The translations under genes were made by a program, and so were the position numbers. The notes under the pieces are model-generated. The model was not told where the DNA came from. It ran no database searches and worked only from the letters and a program-made list of their open reading frames with translations. From Micromonospora_G sp040676775 (GTDB lineage: Bacteria; Actinomycetota; Actinomycetes; Mycobacteriales; Micromonosporaceae), in NCBI RefSeq assembly GCF_040676775.1, contig NZ_JBFAPP010000011.1, positions 186,001 through 250,000 on the forward strand: 64,000 bases of DNA. The letters run 5' to 3'. This document shows positions 28,343 through 37,689 of the stretch, in pieces. How positions within the stretch are numbered: position 1 is the first letter of the stretch; each line of letters begins with the position of its first letter.

Positions 28343-29223
28343 CGTCCGGCGGACCGGTCGGTGGACAGGTCGCGGTCGATCAGCTCCTCGAGGTGCTCGA
28401 CCTGACCCAGATCGACGAGATGACCTTCCGTGGCATGAGTCCCCCGGTCGGTCCGCAACGGGTGTACGGCGGTCAGGTCGCCGGCCAGGCACTGGTGGCC
28501 GCCGGCCGGACCGTCGACCCGACCCGGTTCGTGCACTCGCTGCACGGCTACTTCGTCCGGCCCGGCGACCCCGTCGAGCCGATCGAATACCAGGTCGAAC
28601 GGATCCGCGACGGCCGTTCGTTCTCGGTCCGGCGTTCGGTGGCCAAGCAGCACGGCAAGACGATCTTCTTCATGTCCGCCTCGTTCCAGCGGCTGGAGGA
28701 GGGGCTGGACCACCAGGCCCCGGTCCCGCCGGACGTACCCGGTCCGGACGAGGTGCCGACCATGGCCGACCGGCTCGCCCGCTACCCGGAGCGGCTCGGC
28801 ATCTGGTCGCTCATCCCGCGGCCGATCGACGTCCGCTACGTCGGCGAGCCCGGCTGGGTACGCCCCGGCGACCGCCCGGCCGACCCGTACCAGCGGGTGT
28901 GGATGCGGATCGACGGCAAGCTGCCCGACGACCCGCTGCTGCACGCCTGCGCGCTGACGTACGCCTCCGACCTGACCCTGCTCGACTCGGTGCTCTCGGT
29001 GCACGGCGAGGTCTGGGGCCCCGGCGGTGTGGTCGGCGCGAGCCTCGACCACGCCCTCTGGTTCCACCGGCCGTTCCGGGCCGACGAGTGGTTCCTCTAC
29101 GACTGCTGGAGCCCGTCCGCCTCCGGCGCGCGAGGGCTCGCCACCGGCCGGATGTTCACCGTCGACGGCCGCCAGATCGCCAGCTCGGTCCAGGAGGGCC
29201 TGCTCCGCCGGGTCGGCGCCTGA
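28339..29223 (+). CDS. tesB: Acyl-CoA thioesterase II
   Basis: A 294-residue double-hotdog thioesterase that hydrolyses acyl-CoA to free acid and CoA. Characteristic blocks are FRGMSPPVGPQRVYGGQVAGQALVAA (split: RVYGGQVAGQAL), HSLHGYFVRPGDP, and in the second hotdog LTYASDLTLLDSVL, SLDHALWFHRPFRADEWFLY and SSVQEGLLR. The Asp of ASDL, a Ser/Thr and the Gln of QEGL make the usual triad. GTG 28339 overlaps the pyk stop, an arrangement common in actinobacteria. Confidence 0.95.
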   Translation: MTSGGPVGGQVAVDQLLEVLDLTQIDEMTFRGMSPPVGPQRVYGGQVAGQALVAAGRTVDPTRFVHSLHGYFVRPGDPVEPIEYQVERIRDGRSFSVRRSVAKQHGKTIFFMSASFQRLEEGLDHQAPVPPDVPGPDEVPTMADRLARYPERLGIWSLIPRPIDVRYVGEPGWVRPGDRPADPYQRVWMRIDGKLPDDPLLHACALTYASDLTLLDSVLSVHGEVWGPGGVVGASLDHALWFHRPFRADEWFLYDCWSPSASGARGLATGRMFTVDGRQIASSVQEGLLRRVGA

Positions 29224-29368
29224 CCGGGTCACCGGGTTACCGCCGAACCACGCGGCACAAGCGTGTGACCCGCGCGGATAAGCGTGCTTTCCGCCGGAAG
29301 TAGCGCCTTGGGTGGCTTGCCACCCCCGGCACCGTTCGCCGGGCGGTGCAAGGGCTAACCTTGCCGGC

Positions 29369-29854
29369 ATGCGTCTCTCCGCACGGGTCGACTACGCGTT
29401 GCGCGCCACGGCCGAACTCGCCGCCACCGCGGACGACACCGCCGCGGCGGCCGGCCCCGCCCGGCGCCCGAATCCGGTCACCGCCGAGCAGATCGCCCGG
29501 GCGCAGGAGATCCCGCCGAAGTTCCTGGAGAGCATCCTGTTGCAACTGCGCCGGGGCGGGATCGTGCACGCCCAGCGTGGCCCGGAAGGCGGCTACTGGT
29601 TGGCCCGCAAGGCGGCGGAGATCTCCCTCGCCGACGTGATCCGGGTGATCGACGGGCCGCTCGCGCACATCCGCGGCCAGCGTCCCGAGGACCTCGGCTA
29701 CCAGGGCGCGGCCCGTTCCCTGCAGGAGGTCTGGATCGCGCTGCGGGCCAGCGAGCGGGAGATCCTCGAACTGGTCACCGTCGCCGACGTGGCCAGCGGC
29801 AAACTGCCCGACCGGGTCACCGAGCTGGTCAGCGACCCGAACGCCTGGACCTGA
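29369..29854 (+). CDS. Rrf2-family regulator without cluster cysteines
   Basis: A 161-residue winged-helix regulator beginning MRLSARVDYALRATAELA, then VTAEQIARAQEIPPKFLESI (recognition region) and LQLRRGGIVHAQRGPEGGYW with the RGPxGGY wing typical of Rrf2. The protein has no Cys, so it cannot carry the Fe-S cluster of IscR/NsrR; it is closer to cluster-free members such as CymR. The frame is open upstream to 29312, but ATG 29369 fits the family start exactly. A TAACCT about 13 bp upstream suggests a very short leader. Targets are not evident from the neighbours. Confidence 0.92.
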   Translation: MRLSARVDYALRATAELAATADDTAAAAGPARRPNPVTAEQIARAQEIPPKFLESILLQLRRGGIVHAQRGPEGGYWLARKAAEISLADVIRVIDGPLAHIRGQRPEDLGYQGAARSLQEVWIALRASEREILELVTVADVASGKLPDRVTELVSDPNAWT

Positions 29855-29873
29855 GCCGGCACGGCGGCGGTCG

Positions 29874-30086
29874 TCACGCCGCCCGCAGGTACCTCCACCG
29901 GCCGTGGTCGGCGACCGCGAGCGGCTCGGTGTCGGTGAGGATCCGTTCCGGCCGCAGGAAGACCACCGCACTCTGACCCTTGGCGGCCGGCGCGTCCGGG
30001 TCCGGGAGGTCGCCGGACGGGGTGGCGCGGTCGGTGCCGGGCAGCACCGGGTTGTTGCCGGGTTTCCAGGACGCTGTCAGTCCCAT
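29874..30086 (-). CDS. Small hypothetical protein
   Basis: A 70-residue protein (GLTASWKPGNNPVLPGTDRA ... SAVVFLRPERILTDTEPLAV ending WRYLRAA) with GGAG 6 bases before ATG 30086 and the codon bias of a real gene. No membrane segment, Cys or known motif. It converges with the Rrf2 gene. Confidence 0.55.
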   Translation of the reverse strand: MGLTASWKPGNNPVLPGTDRATPSGDLPDPDAPAAKGQSAVVFLRPERILTDTEPLAVADHGRWRYLRAA

Positions 30087-30245
30087 CGGATGCTCCGTCC
30101 GCTGTTCGCCGGGCCCGGGGCGGGCCGTCCGCGAGTCCCTCCATCACAGCACCGGCCGCTGAGAACCGGCTGCGCGCGAGCTACCGGAACGGTGGGAACC
30201 GCTTGTGACCCGCTCGCCCGGCGCCGACCGTCTACGTGTTCGACG

Positions 30246-31763
30246 CTACCCACCCGTGGTGCGTACCGCAGCGGCATCCGGCGTACCGCGTCGCAGCGCC
30301 GTCGCGGTCCGCTCGATCAGGTACCAGGCCAGCGCCACCTCGCGCTCGCTGGTCTGCGGCGCGCCGACGGCCAGCCGCAGCGTGTGCCGACCGCCGACCC
30401 GGGTATGGGTCAGGTGGACCCGTCCGGTCGCGTTCACCCGGTGCAGCAGTTCGGCGTTCAGCGCGTCCGCTGCCGCACCGGCTGCCTCCGGCTGTCCGTC
30501 CGGCGGTTCGACGGCCGCGGCCCGCAGCCGGAAACAGACCAGCGAGAACGGGTGCGACCCGACCACCTCGAACCGGTCGTCCGCCCGGACCAGGTCCGCG
30601 AACCGTGCGGCCAGGGCGATTCCGGTACGGATGTGCGCCCGCAACCCTTCGGCGCCGTACCAGCGCAGCACGAACCAGAGCTTCAACGCCCGGAACCGCC
30701 GACCCAGCGGCACCTGCCAGTCGCGGTAGTCGACCACCGCACCGGACTCCGACGCCGCGTTGCGCAGGAACTCCGGCAGCACGCTCAGCGCCTCGATCAG
30801 GCCGGCCCGGTCGGCGACCCAGAACGCGTCGCAGTCGAAGCCGGTGAGCAGCCACTTGTGCGGGTCGAAGCAGTACGAGTCGGCGTACTCCAGACCCGCG
30901 TGCGACCAGCGCAGTTCGGGGCAGATCGCCGCCGCCCCGGCGTACGCGGCGTCGACGTGCAACCAGGTGCCGTACGTCTGGCACAGCTCGCCGATCGCGG
31001 GCAGCGGGTCGACCGCGGTGCTGGAGGTGGTGCCGATCGTCGCCACCACCAGCGCCGGTACGTCGCCCGCGGCCAGGTCCGCCTCGATCGCCGCGCGCAG
31101 CAACTCCGGTCGCAGGGCCAGGGTGTGCGGGTCGGCGCCGATCGCGCGCACCCCGTCGTCGCCCAGCCCGGCGATCCTGGCCGCCTTCTGCACCGACGAG
31201 TGCGCCTCGGTCGAGGTGTAGACCCGGTAGCGGCGGTCGAGCCCCTGGTCGCGCCAACGCCCCCCGCTGGCCCGGTGCAGGGCGGCGAGGGTGGCGACCA
31301 GGGTCGCCGACGACGCGGAGTCCTGGATCACCCCGCCACCGGTGCCGGTGGACCGGAACCGGGCCGGCAGGTCGAGCAGTTCGGCCAACCAGTCCAGCAT
31401 CACCGTCTCCACCTCGGTGCAGGCCGGAGCGCTCGCCCAGAGCATGCCCTGCACCCCGAGGCCCGCGCTGACCAGGTCACCGAGCACGCTCGGCCCGGAG
31501 GTGTTGGCGGGGAAGTAGCCGAAGAAGGCCGGGTGCTGCCAGTGCGTGAGGCCCGGCGTGACGATCGTGTCGAGGTCGGCCAGGATCCGGTCGAACGGCT
31601 CGCCCCGTTCCGGTGGCGAGGCGGGCAGCCGGGCGGCGACCGTACCGGGCGGGTCGGCGGGGGTCACCGGTCGGTCGGCGAGCGTGGCCCAGTAGTCGGC
31701 GATCCAGTCGATCACGGCGTAGCCGTTGCGGCGGAACTCCTCCGGGTCCATGTGCGTGGCCAT
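30246..31763 (-). CDS. PLP-dependent group II amino-acid decarboxylase (aromatic-L-amino-acid type)
   Basis: A 505-residue enzyme. The N-terminal helix domain (MDPEEFRRNGYAVIDWIADY) and HPAFFGYFPANTSGPSVLGD are typical of aromatic amino-acid and glutamate/histidine group II decarboxylases. The cofactor region shows HVDAAYAGAAAICPE with the PLP Asp-x-Ala, and SYCFDPHKWLLTGFDCDAFW with the Schiff-base Lys. It probably decarboxylates tryptophan, phenylalanine, tyrosine or DOPA; the exact substrate cannot be read. ATG 31763 is chosen, with ATG 31751 as an alternative. It appears monocistronic. Confidence 0.92.
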   Translation of the reverse strand: MATHMDPEEFRRNGYAVIDWIADYWATLADRPVTPADPPGTVAARLPASPPERGEPFDRILADLDTIVTPGLTHWQHPAFFGYFPANTSGPSVLGDLVSAGLGVQGMLWASAPACTEVETVMLDWLAELLDLPARFRSTGTGGGVIQDSASSATLVATLAALHRASGGRWRDQGLDRRYRVYTSTEAHSSVQKAARIAGLGDDGVRAIGADPHTLALRPELLRAAIEADLAAGDVPALVVATIGTTSSTAVDPLPAIGELCQTYGTWLHVDAAYAGAAAICPELRWSHAGLEYADSYCFDPHKWLLTGFDCDAFWVADRAGLIEALSVLPEFLRNAASESGAVVDYRDWQVPLGRRFRALKLWFVLRWYGAEGLRAHIRTGIALAARFADLVRADDRFEVVGSHPFSLVCFRLRAAAVEPPDGQPEAAGAAADALNAELLHRVNATGRVHLTHTRVGGRHTLRLAVGAPQTSEREVALAWYLIERTATALRRGTPDAAAVRTTGG

Positions 31764-31866
31764 GTGCCAAAGTCGATCAGGGATCGACGTCCGGGACAAG
31801 AGCGGATCGGCTGGCGGTCGATCCCGGTCGCCGTCCGGTGCCGCGTCGTCGGATGCGGCGTGGGCC

Positions 31867-32925
31867 TCAGTGGACGGTGGGGGAGAGGGCGGGCGCGCTG
31901 GTGCTGGCCCGGACGGTGAGCCGGGGGTCGAGCAGGGTCCCCTCCGGCACCTCCTTGCCGGACAGCTTCTCCATCAGCAGCGTCACCGCCCGCTGCCCGA
32001 CCTCCTCGGCCGGGATGAGCACCGACGTCAGCGCCGGGGCGGCCCGCTCGGCCACTTCGTCCGGGCAGATCGCCACCACCGAGATGTCGCGCGGCACCGT
32101 ACGACCCAGCGCCGGCAGCGCGGCCAGCACCTGACCCACCGCCGCCTCGTTGTGCACCACCAGCCCGGACAGGTCCGGCTGCCGGTCGAACAGCCCGGCC
32201 AGCTCCCGGCGTACGGAGTCGAAGTTCTCCTCGCACGGCTGGGCGATCGAGGCCAGGCCGAGCCGCTGCGCGGTCTCGGTGAAGCCGGCCCGGGTCCGGT
32301 GGGCGTACCCGGTGTCGCGGTCGTAGACCACCGCCGGGGCACCGAGCAGCGCGACCCGTTGGTGCCCGAGCCGGGCCAGGTGTTCCACGCACACCTGACC
32401 GGCCTGGTAGAAGTCGAGGTCGACGCAGGTCAGGCCGGTGGCGTCGGCGGGGAAGCCGATCAGCACGCTGGGTCGCTCCAACTCGCGCAGCAGCGGCACC
32501 CGCGGGTCGTGCATCTCCACGTCCATCAGGATCAGCCCGTCGACCATCGCGCTGGCCGCGATCCGGCGCAGCTCGGCCGGTCCCTCATCGGCGGTCATCA
32601 GCAGCACGTCGTGGTCGAACCGGCGGGCCGTGGTCACCACAGCGGTGGCGAACTGCATCAGCACCGGCAGGTGCATGCCCGAGCGCAGCGGCAGCACCAG
32701 CGCGATCACGTTCGCCCGCCGGCTGGCCAGTGCCCGCGCGCCCGCGTTCGGGTGGTAACCGAGCTTCCGTACGCTGGTCAGCACCCGTTCCCGGGTGGTC
32801 GCCGAGATGGCCCGCTTGCCGCTCAGGACGTACGACACGGTGCTCACCGCCACCCCGGCGTGCCGGGCCACGTCGGCGATGGTCACCATGTCCGGGCGTT
32901 TCGGTACGAGGTTCGGATCGGACAC
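31867..32925 (-). CDS. LacI-family transcriptional regulator
   Basis: A 352-residue regulator with N-terminal HTH VTIADVARHAGVAVSTVSYV and hinge LGYHPNAGARALASRRANVI, followed by the two-lobe sugar-binding fold (VIALVLPLRSG, GLILMDVEMHD, GHQRVALLGAP, GLVVHNEAAVG). GTG 32925 shares one base with the GH3 stop (TAGTG), so it is translationally coupled to its likely target. The palindrome at 36151-36164 upstream of GH3 is the best candidate operator. The ligand is probably a mono- or disaccharide released by GH3, which is inference. Confidence 0.95.
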   Translation of the reverse strand: MSDPNLVPKRPDMVTIADVARHAGVAVSTVSYVLSGKRAISATTRERVLTSVRKLGYHPNAGARALASRRANVIALVLPLRSGMHLPVLMQFATAVVTTARRFDHDVLLMTADEGPAELRRIAASAMVDGLILMDVEMHDPRVPLLRELERPSVLIGFPADATGLTCVDLDFYQAGQVCVEHLARLGHQRVALLGAPAVVYDRDTGYAHRTRAGFTETAQRLGLASIAQPCEENFDSVRRELAGLFDRQPDLSGLVVHNEAAVGQVLAALPALGRTVPRDISVVAICPDEVAERAAPALTSVLIPAEEVGQRAVTLLMEKLSGKEVPEGTLLDPRLTVRASTSAPALSPTVH

Positions 32926-35900
32926 TAAACGCCTCCAGCATCAGCCACGGACCGTTGACCGATCGTCGCGCTGACGAAGTTCAACCAGCTCACGGTAACG
33001 CCTGGTACGTCGAATAGCAGGTACAGGTCCCGTACTCCGGTCGCCTCGGTCCGCTGCCAGCCACCGGTGACCTCGGCCCAGTCCCGTGGTTGGAGCGCGG
33101 CCGGGTCGTACAGGCCCATCGCCGGGACCGGGATCGCGCCCACCACCGGCCCGTCGACCGGGTCGTCGAGCCGCAGCGTGAGCCCGGCCGGGTGCGGGCC
33201 CGATTCGGGCACGTGCGGGGGCGGGCTGGCGATCCGGGCGGTCACGCCGGCCACACCCGTGCCGAAGTCGACCCCGGCGAACCGCAGCCAGGCGCCCGCC
33301 TCGATCGCCTCCACCGCGTCGCCGAGCCCGCCGTCGGGCACCGCCACGATCCCGGCGTACTCGTCGTGGGCGGCGGCGCGCAGCGGGCCGTGCCGCAGGT
33401 CCCGGGGACCGATCCGCTCGCCGCGTACGGTCAGCGTGGTGCTGGCCAGGATGTCCCGGCTCGACCGTCCGGTCCAGACGGTGTGCCGGGCCCGCTCGAC
33501 CACGTACCGGTCCCCGGTGACGTCCCAGTGCGCCAGGTCGGCGGCGCGCAGCGGGAGACGTACGGTGGTGGTCTCACCGGGGGCGAGGGTGACCCGGGCG
33601 AAGCCGCGCAACTGGCGCAGCGGCTGCTTCACCCGCGACTGCCGCTGCCGGGTGTAGAGCTGCACCACCTCCACGCCGGGCCGCCGGCCGGTGTTGGTCA
33701 CCTCGACGCTGACCTCGACGGTGCCGTCCGGGTCCACCTCGTCGGTGTCGCACCGCAGATCGGTGTGGGCGAACGTGGTGTAACTCAGCCCGTGTCCGAA
33801 CGGGTAGAGCGGATCGCCCCGGTAGTAGAGGTAGGTCGCGTCGCTGTTGATCACGTCGTAGTCGAACAGGTCGGGCAGTTCGGTCACGGCGCGGTACCAG
33901 GTCTGGGTCAGCCGCCCGCCGGGGTCGGTGTCGCCGCAGAGTACGGCGGCCAGCGCGTGCCCGTACTCCTGGCCGCCGTGGGCCGACCAGAGTACGGCCG
34001 GCAGGTGCTCGTCGGCCCAGTTGACCGCGTACGGGTACCCGCTGGTCAGCACGAGCACCGTACCCGGATTCGCCGCGTGTACGGCGCGCAGCAGCGCCTC
34101 CTGCGCGCGGGGCAGGGCCAGGTCCACCCGGTCCTCGGTTTCCCGCCCGTTGACCATCGGGTGGTTGCCGAGCACCACCACCGCCACCTGCGCCTGCGCC
34201 GCGATCGCCGCCGCGGTGGCCGCGCCGTCCTCGATCGTCTCGACGGTGAAGGCGGTCGCCCCGGCGGCGTCGGGCGCGTCGGCGCGCAGCACCCCGTCCG
34301 GGCCGACGGTGACGAACCGTTCACCGGCCACGTGCCAGAGCAGGGTCGTCCCGTCGTCCCGCTCGACCAGCCGGAACGTCTCGCGTACCAGCCAGCCGCC
34401 GGGGCCCGGCCGGTCGTTGACCAGCGCACCGGTACGGTCGCCACCGACGTGTCGACCGTTGGCCACCGCGCGCAGTGCGACCAGGTCCCGGCCCCAGTCG
34501 TACACCTCGAACCAGCTCGCGGGGGCGGCGTCGGGGCGTACCCGCAGCGGGGCGCCGTCGGCTTCGGTGCCGGCGTGCACGTAACCGGCGTCCGGGCCGG
34601 TCATCCGCAGCGCGATCCGGTCCACGCCCGGGTGGTACGTCACCCCGGCGCCGAGCCGTTCGGTGAGCCCGTCGCGCGCGGTCACCGCGTACGGCAGGGT
34701 GCCGCTGTACCAGTCGACGTGCAGGGTGCCGGCGAGTGGGCCGAGCACCGCGACCCGGCCGGTCCGGTTCGGGTCGAGCGGGAGCAGCCCGTTGTTGCGC
34801 AGCAGCACGAACGACTGCTCGGCGGCCTGCCGGGCCAGCCGCCGGTGCGCCGCGCAGTCGACCACCTCGGCACCGATCCGGGTGTACGGGTTGCGAGCGG
34901 GCGGGTCGAACTCGCCCAGCCGGAACCGGATGGTGAGCAGCCGCCGGACCGCGTCGTCCAGGTCGGACTCGACCAGCAGCCCCCGGCGCAGCGCCTCGGT
35001 GAAGCGCCAGCGCGACGGTGCCCCGTCGGTGTCGTCCTCGGTGACGTTGTCGACCCCGGCCCGCAGCGCGGCGGCGTAACCGCTCGGGTGGTCGGGCAGG
35101 TAGCCCTGGGCACCGGCCAGGTTGGTCACCGCGCCCGCGTCGCCGACCACGATGATCTCGCCGGGCGCGCTGGCGCGCAGTTCCCGGTGCAGCAGTGGGC
35201 TCAGATGCGCCGGCCGCCCGTTGACCAGGTTGTACGACGCCATCACGGCCACCGCCGCGTCGGCCGCGAGCGGCGCCCGGAACGCCGGCAGTTCGTACTC
35301 GTGCAGCACCCTCGGGGGCAGGTTGCTGGAGCGCAGGCAGCGGTCGGTTTCGTTGTTGTAGCCGAGGAAGTGTTTCAGGGTCGGTGCGGTCTTGAGGTAG
35401 TCCGGGTGGTCCCCGCGCAGTCCGCTGGCGTACGCCGTGCCGAGCAGACCGGTCAGCCAGGGATCTTCGGCGTAGCCCTCCTCGTTGCGCCCCCAGCGGG
35501 GGTCGCGCAGCGGGTTCACCACCGGTGCCCAGACGTTGAGCCCGATCCGGGCCGGGTCCTGGCGGTGCCGGGCGCGTACCTCGTCGCCGACCGCGTCCCC
35601 GACGGCCCGCAGCAACTCCGGGTGCCAGCTACTGGCCAGCCCGAGGGCCTGGGGGAAGACGGTGGCCGGGCCGAGCCAGGCCAGCCCGTGCAGGGCTTCG
35701 GTGCCGGTGCGGAAGGTGTCGATGCCGAGCCGGGGGATCGGCGCCTGGTACTGGTGCAGCAGCCCGATCTTCTCGTCCTGGGTGAGCTGCCCGAGCAGGT
35801 CGGCGACCCGGTCCGCGAGCGGTCGGTCGGGGTCGCGGAAGCCCCGGCCGGCGTCGCGCCGGGTGGCGACACCGGCCAGGTCAGCGGGGATCCGCAGCCC

Positions 35901-36029
35901 GGCCGGGCTTTCCGGGACCGACGGGCTGGGCAGGTCGGCGGGATCGGGCAGGATCGCCGGTCCGGTCGGTTCGTCTGCGGCGGGGGGTGCGCACACGGGT
36001 AGGGCCTCGCGCATGGTCGGCTGGCGCAT
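32925..36029 (-). CDS. GH3 beta-glycosidase with inserted beta-domain and C-terminal CBM6-like domain
   Basis: A 1,034-residue enzyme. The GH3 barrel covers about residues 65-330, with NPLRDPRWGRNEEGYAEDPW, LKHFLGYN and the nucleophile in VVGDAGAV (Asp297). The second GH3 domain carries the acid/base region VVLGNHPMVNGRETEDRVDL. Between them lies an extra ~120-residue beta-rich insert (about 520-640) of fascin- or PA14-like appearance. An Fn3-like domain follows (TVEVSVEVTNTGRRPGVEVV), then a CBM6-like domain (about 890-1020: WLRFAGVDFGTGVAGVTARI). There is no signal peptide, so it probably acts in the cytoplasm on imported oligosaccharides. ATG 36029 has AAAGGTG upstream. Confidence 0.93.
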   Translation of the reverse strand: MRQPTMREALPVCAPPAADEPTGPAILPDPADLPSPSVPESPAGLRIPADLAGVATRRDAGRGFRDPDRPLADRVADLLGQLTQDEKIGLLHQYQAPIPRLGIDTFRTGTEALHGLAWLGPATVFPQALGLASSWHPELLRAVGDAVGDEVRARHRQDPARIGLNVWAPVVNPLRDPRWGRNEEGYAEDPWLTGLLGTAYASGLRGDHPDYLKTAPTLKHFLGYNNETDRCLRSSNLPPRVLHEYELPAFRAPLAADAAVAVMASYNLVNGRPAHLSPLLHRELRASAPGEIIVVGDAGAVTNLAGAQGYLPDHPSGYAAALRAGVDNVTEDDTDGAPSRWRFTEALRRGLLVESDLDDAVRRLLTIRFRLGEFDPPARNPYTRIGAEVVDCAAHRRLARQAAEQSFVLLRNNGLLPLDPNRTGRVAVLGPLAGTLHVDWYSGTLPYAVTARDGLTERLGAGVTYHPGVDRIALRMTGPDAGYVHAGTEADGAPLRVRPDAAPASWFEVYDWGRDLVALRAVANGRHVGGDRTGALVNDRPGPGGWLVRETFRLVERDDGTTLLWHVAGERFVTVGPDGVLRADAPDAAGATAFTVETIEDGAATAAAIAAQAQVAVVVLGNHPMVNGRETEDRVDLALPRAQEALLRAVHAANPGTVLVLTSGYPYAVNWADEHLPAVLWSAHGGQEYGHALAAVLCGDTDPGGRLTQTWYRAVTELPDLFDYDVINSDATYLYYRGDPLYPFGHGLSYTTFAHTDLRCDTDEVDPDGTVEVSVEVTNTGRRPGVEVVQLYTRQRQSRVKQPLRQLRGFARVTLAPGETTTVRLPLRAADLAHWDVTGDRYVVERARHTVWTGRSSRDILASTTLTVRGERIGPRDLRHGPLRAAAHDEYAGIVAVPDGGLGDAVEAIEAGAWLRFAGVDFGTGVAGVTARIASPPPHVPESGPHPAGLTLRLDDPVDGPVVGAIPVPAMGLYDPAALQPRDWAEVTGGWQRTEATGVRDLYLLFDVPGVTVSWLNFVSATIGQRSVADAGGV

Positions 36030-36334
36030 GTCGATCACCTTTCGTGATCTGCGGGCGGATCCACCGGCGCGGGCGGGCGGAACGCCTCGAAGACCTCGGT
36101 TCGCGCATGGTGGGGTGGCGGTGGGTGGTTCGGCCGCCAGCCCGGGAAGCTCGAAGCGCTTCGACGACCGTGAAAAGGTAGGCCTCACCGGTACGCCGGA
36201 CGCCGGGGCGTGGTGGCAAGGCACCTTCGAGGCTTCCACCCGTCGCCGGGCCGGTCAAGGGATGACGTCGGTCGATTTGATACCGGCCGGTCCATTCCCG
36301 TTCGGCCCGCCGTCGCCGCAGGTGCCGAGGCGGG
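36030..36334. other. Spacer upstream of GH3, downstream of the ROK gene
   Basis: This 305-bp stretch is non-coding and contains the GH3 promoter. Its clear feature is the palindrome at 36151-36164. There is no obvious terminator for the ROK gene, so read-through into the GH3-LacI pair is possible. Confidence 0.5.
36151..36164. promoter_or_regulatory. LacI-type operator TCGAAGCGCTTCGA
   Basis: A perfect 14-bp palindrome with the central AGCGCT typical of LacI-family sites, 122 bp upstream of the GH3 start. The LacI regulator encoded immediately after GH3 is its probable ligand. Confidence 0.65.
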
Positions 36335-37555
36335 TCAGAGCGGCGGGGCGGTGGGTAGCCGGCCGGCGTCGACCATGGCCAGGGCGCGGGCCGCGCCGCC
36401 GACCGCGGCCGCACCCGGTCCGAGGGCGGAGGCGGCCAGCCGGGTACCTCCGGCGTCCGGTGCCACCGTACGGGCGGCAAGCTCGGTCTCGGCGGCCGGC
36501 AGCAGCCACGGGGCGAGCGTGACGAAGTAGCCGCCGAGCAGCACCACCTCGGGGTTGACCAGGTTGCCGAGCACCGCTATCCCGTGGCCGAGGTGCCGAC
36601 CGGCCTCGGTGAGCGTGTCCAGCGCCAGCCGGTCGCCCTGCCGGGCGCGGCTGCGGATCCGTTCCACCTCGGGCGCGTAGTCGGTGAGCGGACCGTCCGG
36701 TGTGGTGTCCGGCAGCACCCGGCGGATCAGGGCCGGGATGCCGGCCAGCGCCTCCAGACAGCCGCGCCGGCCGCAGGAGCAGACCGGACCGGTCGGGTCG
36801 AGGCAGAGGTGGCCGATCTCGCCCGCGAAACCGCGGCCGCCGCGCAGCAGCCGGCCGTCGGCCACCACCCCGGCGCCGATGCCGGCACTGGCGGTGAGGT
36901 GGACCAGGTTGGCGGTGCCGGCGTACGGGCCGTGCCGGTGCTCGGCCAGCGCGGCCAGGTTCGCGTCGTTGTCGACCACCACCTCGAACGCCGGCTCTCG
37001 CAGCGCCCGGCGCAGGTCGGCGCCGAGGGTCAGGTCCCGCCAGCCCAGGCTCGGCGCGATCCGGACCGTACCCGCCGCGTCGATCAGTCCCGGTACGCCG
37101 ACCGTGAGCCCGAGGATGGCGCGTCCCTGGCCGGTGAGCCGGTTGACCGCCCGTCCGGCCAGGGTGGCGATCGAGCTGACCGCCCGGGTACCGATGCCGC
37201 CGGAGCCGGCGAAGGCACGGCGCCAGCTCAGCAGTTCGGTTCCGCCGAGGTCGACCGCGACCACGGTGAGCTGGTCGGCGCCGACCTCGATGCCGATCGC
37301 CGCGTACGGCTCGCCGTCGAGGACCAGCATGGTCGCGGGACGGCCGATCCGGTTCTCGGTGAGGCCGGTCTCGCGCAGCAGTCGCCGGTCGATGAGGTCG
37401 GCGACCAGACTGGACACGGTTGCCTTGTTGAGCCCGGTCGAGGCGGCTATGTCCGCGCGCGAGCAGGGCGCGTGCGCGCGTACGTAACGCAGCACGACGG
37501 CGAGGTTGGTGGCCCGTACGTCGGCGAGGTCGGCCGGCTCGGCACCGGTCTGCAT
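36335..37555 (-). CDS. ROK-family transcriptional regulator (NagC/XylR type)
   Basis: A 406-residue protein. The N-terminal winged helix (NLAVVLRYVRAHAPCSRADI, AASTGLNKATVSSLVADLID) is followed by a sugar-kinase-like ROK domain: IGIEVGADQLTVVAVDLGGT, the signature around VVVDNDANLAALAEHRHG, and a zinc site CSCGRRGCLEALAG. It probably represses or activates the divergent sugar importer in response to a sugar. ATG 37555 is preferred; an in-frame TTG at 37564 lies nearer to the GGAAAG ribosome site. It is divergent from the binding-protein gene. Confidence 0.95.
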   Translation of the reverse strand: MQTGAEPADLADVRATNLAVVLRYVRAHAPCSRADIAASTGLNKATVSSLVADLIDRRLLRETGLTENRIGRPATMLVLDGEPYAAIGIEVGADQLTVVAVDLGGTELLSWRRAFAGSGGIGTRAVSSIATLAGRAVNRLTGQGRAILGLTVGVPGLIDAAGTVRIAPSLGWRDLTLGADLRRALREPAFEVVVDNDANLAALAEHRHGPYAGTANLVHLTASAGIGAGVVADGRLLRGGRGFAGEIGHLCLDPTGPVCSCGRRGCLEALAGIPALIRRVLPDTTPDGPLTDYAPEVERIRSRARQGDRLALDTLTEAGRHLGHGIAVLGNLVNPEVVLLGGYFVTLAPWLLPAAETELAARTVAPDAGGTRLAASALGPGAAAVGGAARALAMVDAGRLPTAPPL

Positions 37556-37601
37556 CGTGATCAAAGTCTTTCCGCTCCCCGCGTACTGGTGGTGTAGGGA
37601 A

Positions 37602-37639
37602 GGGCCCCTTGTTATCGCTATTTGTAGCGGAAGGGGCCC
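37602..37639. repeat. Compound hairpin with GGGGCCCC core
   Basis: The outer stem GGGCCCCTT (37602-37610) pairs with 37631-37639. The inner stem CGCTA (37616-37620) pairs with 37625-37629 around loop TTTG. It resembles the AAGGGGCCCC hairpin at 19926-19956 but lies in a divergent promoter region, so it is not a terminator by position. Confidence 0.65.
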
Positions 37640-37689
37640 CTGCGAACACCTGGCGTGCCGCCGGTGACTCCCTTGTGGCAGCGGTCACC

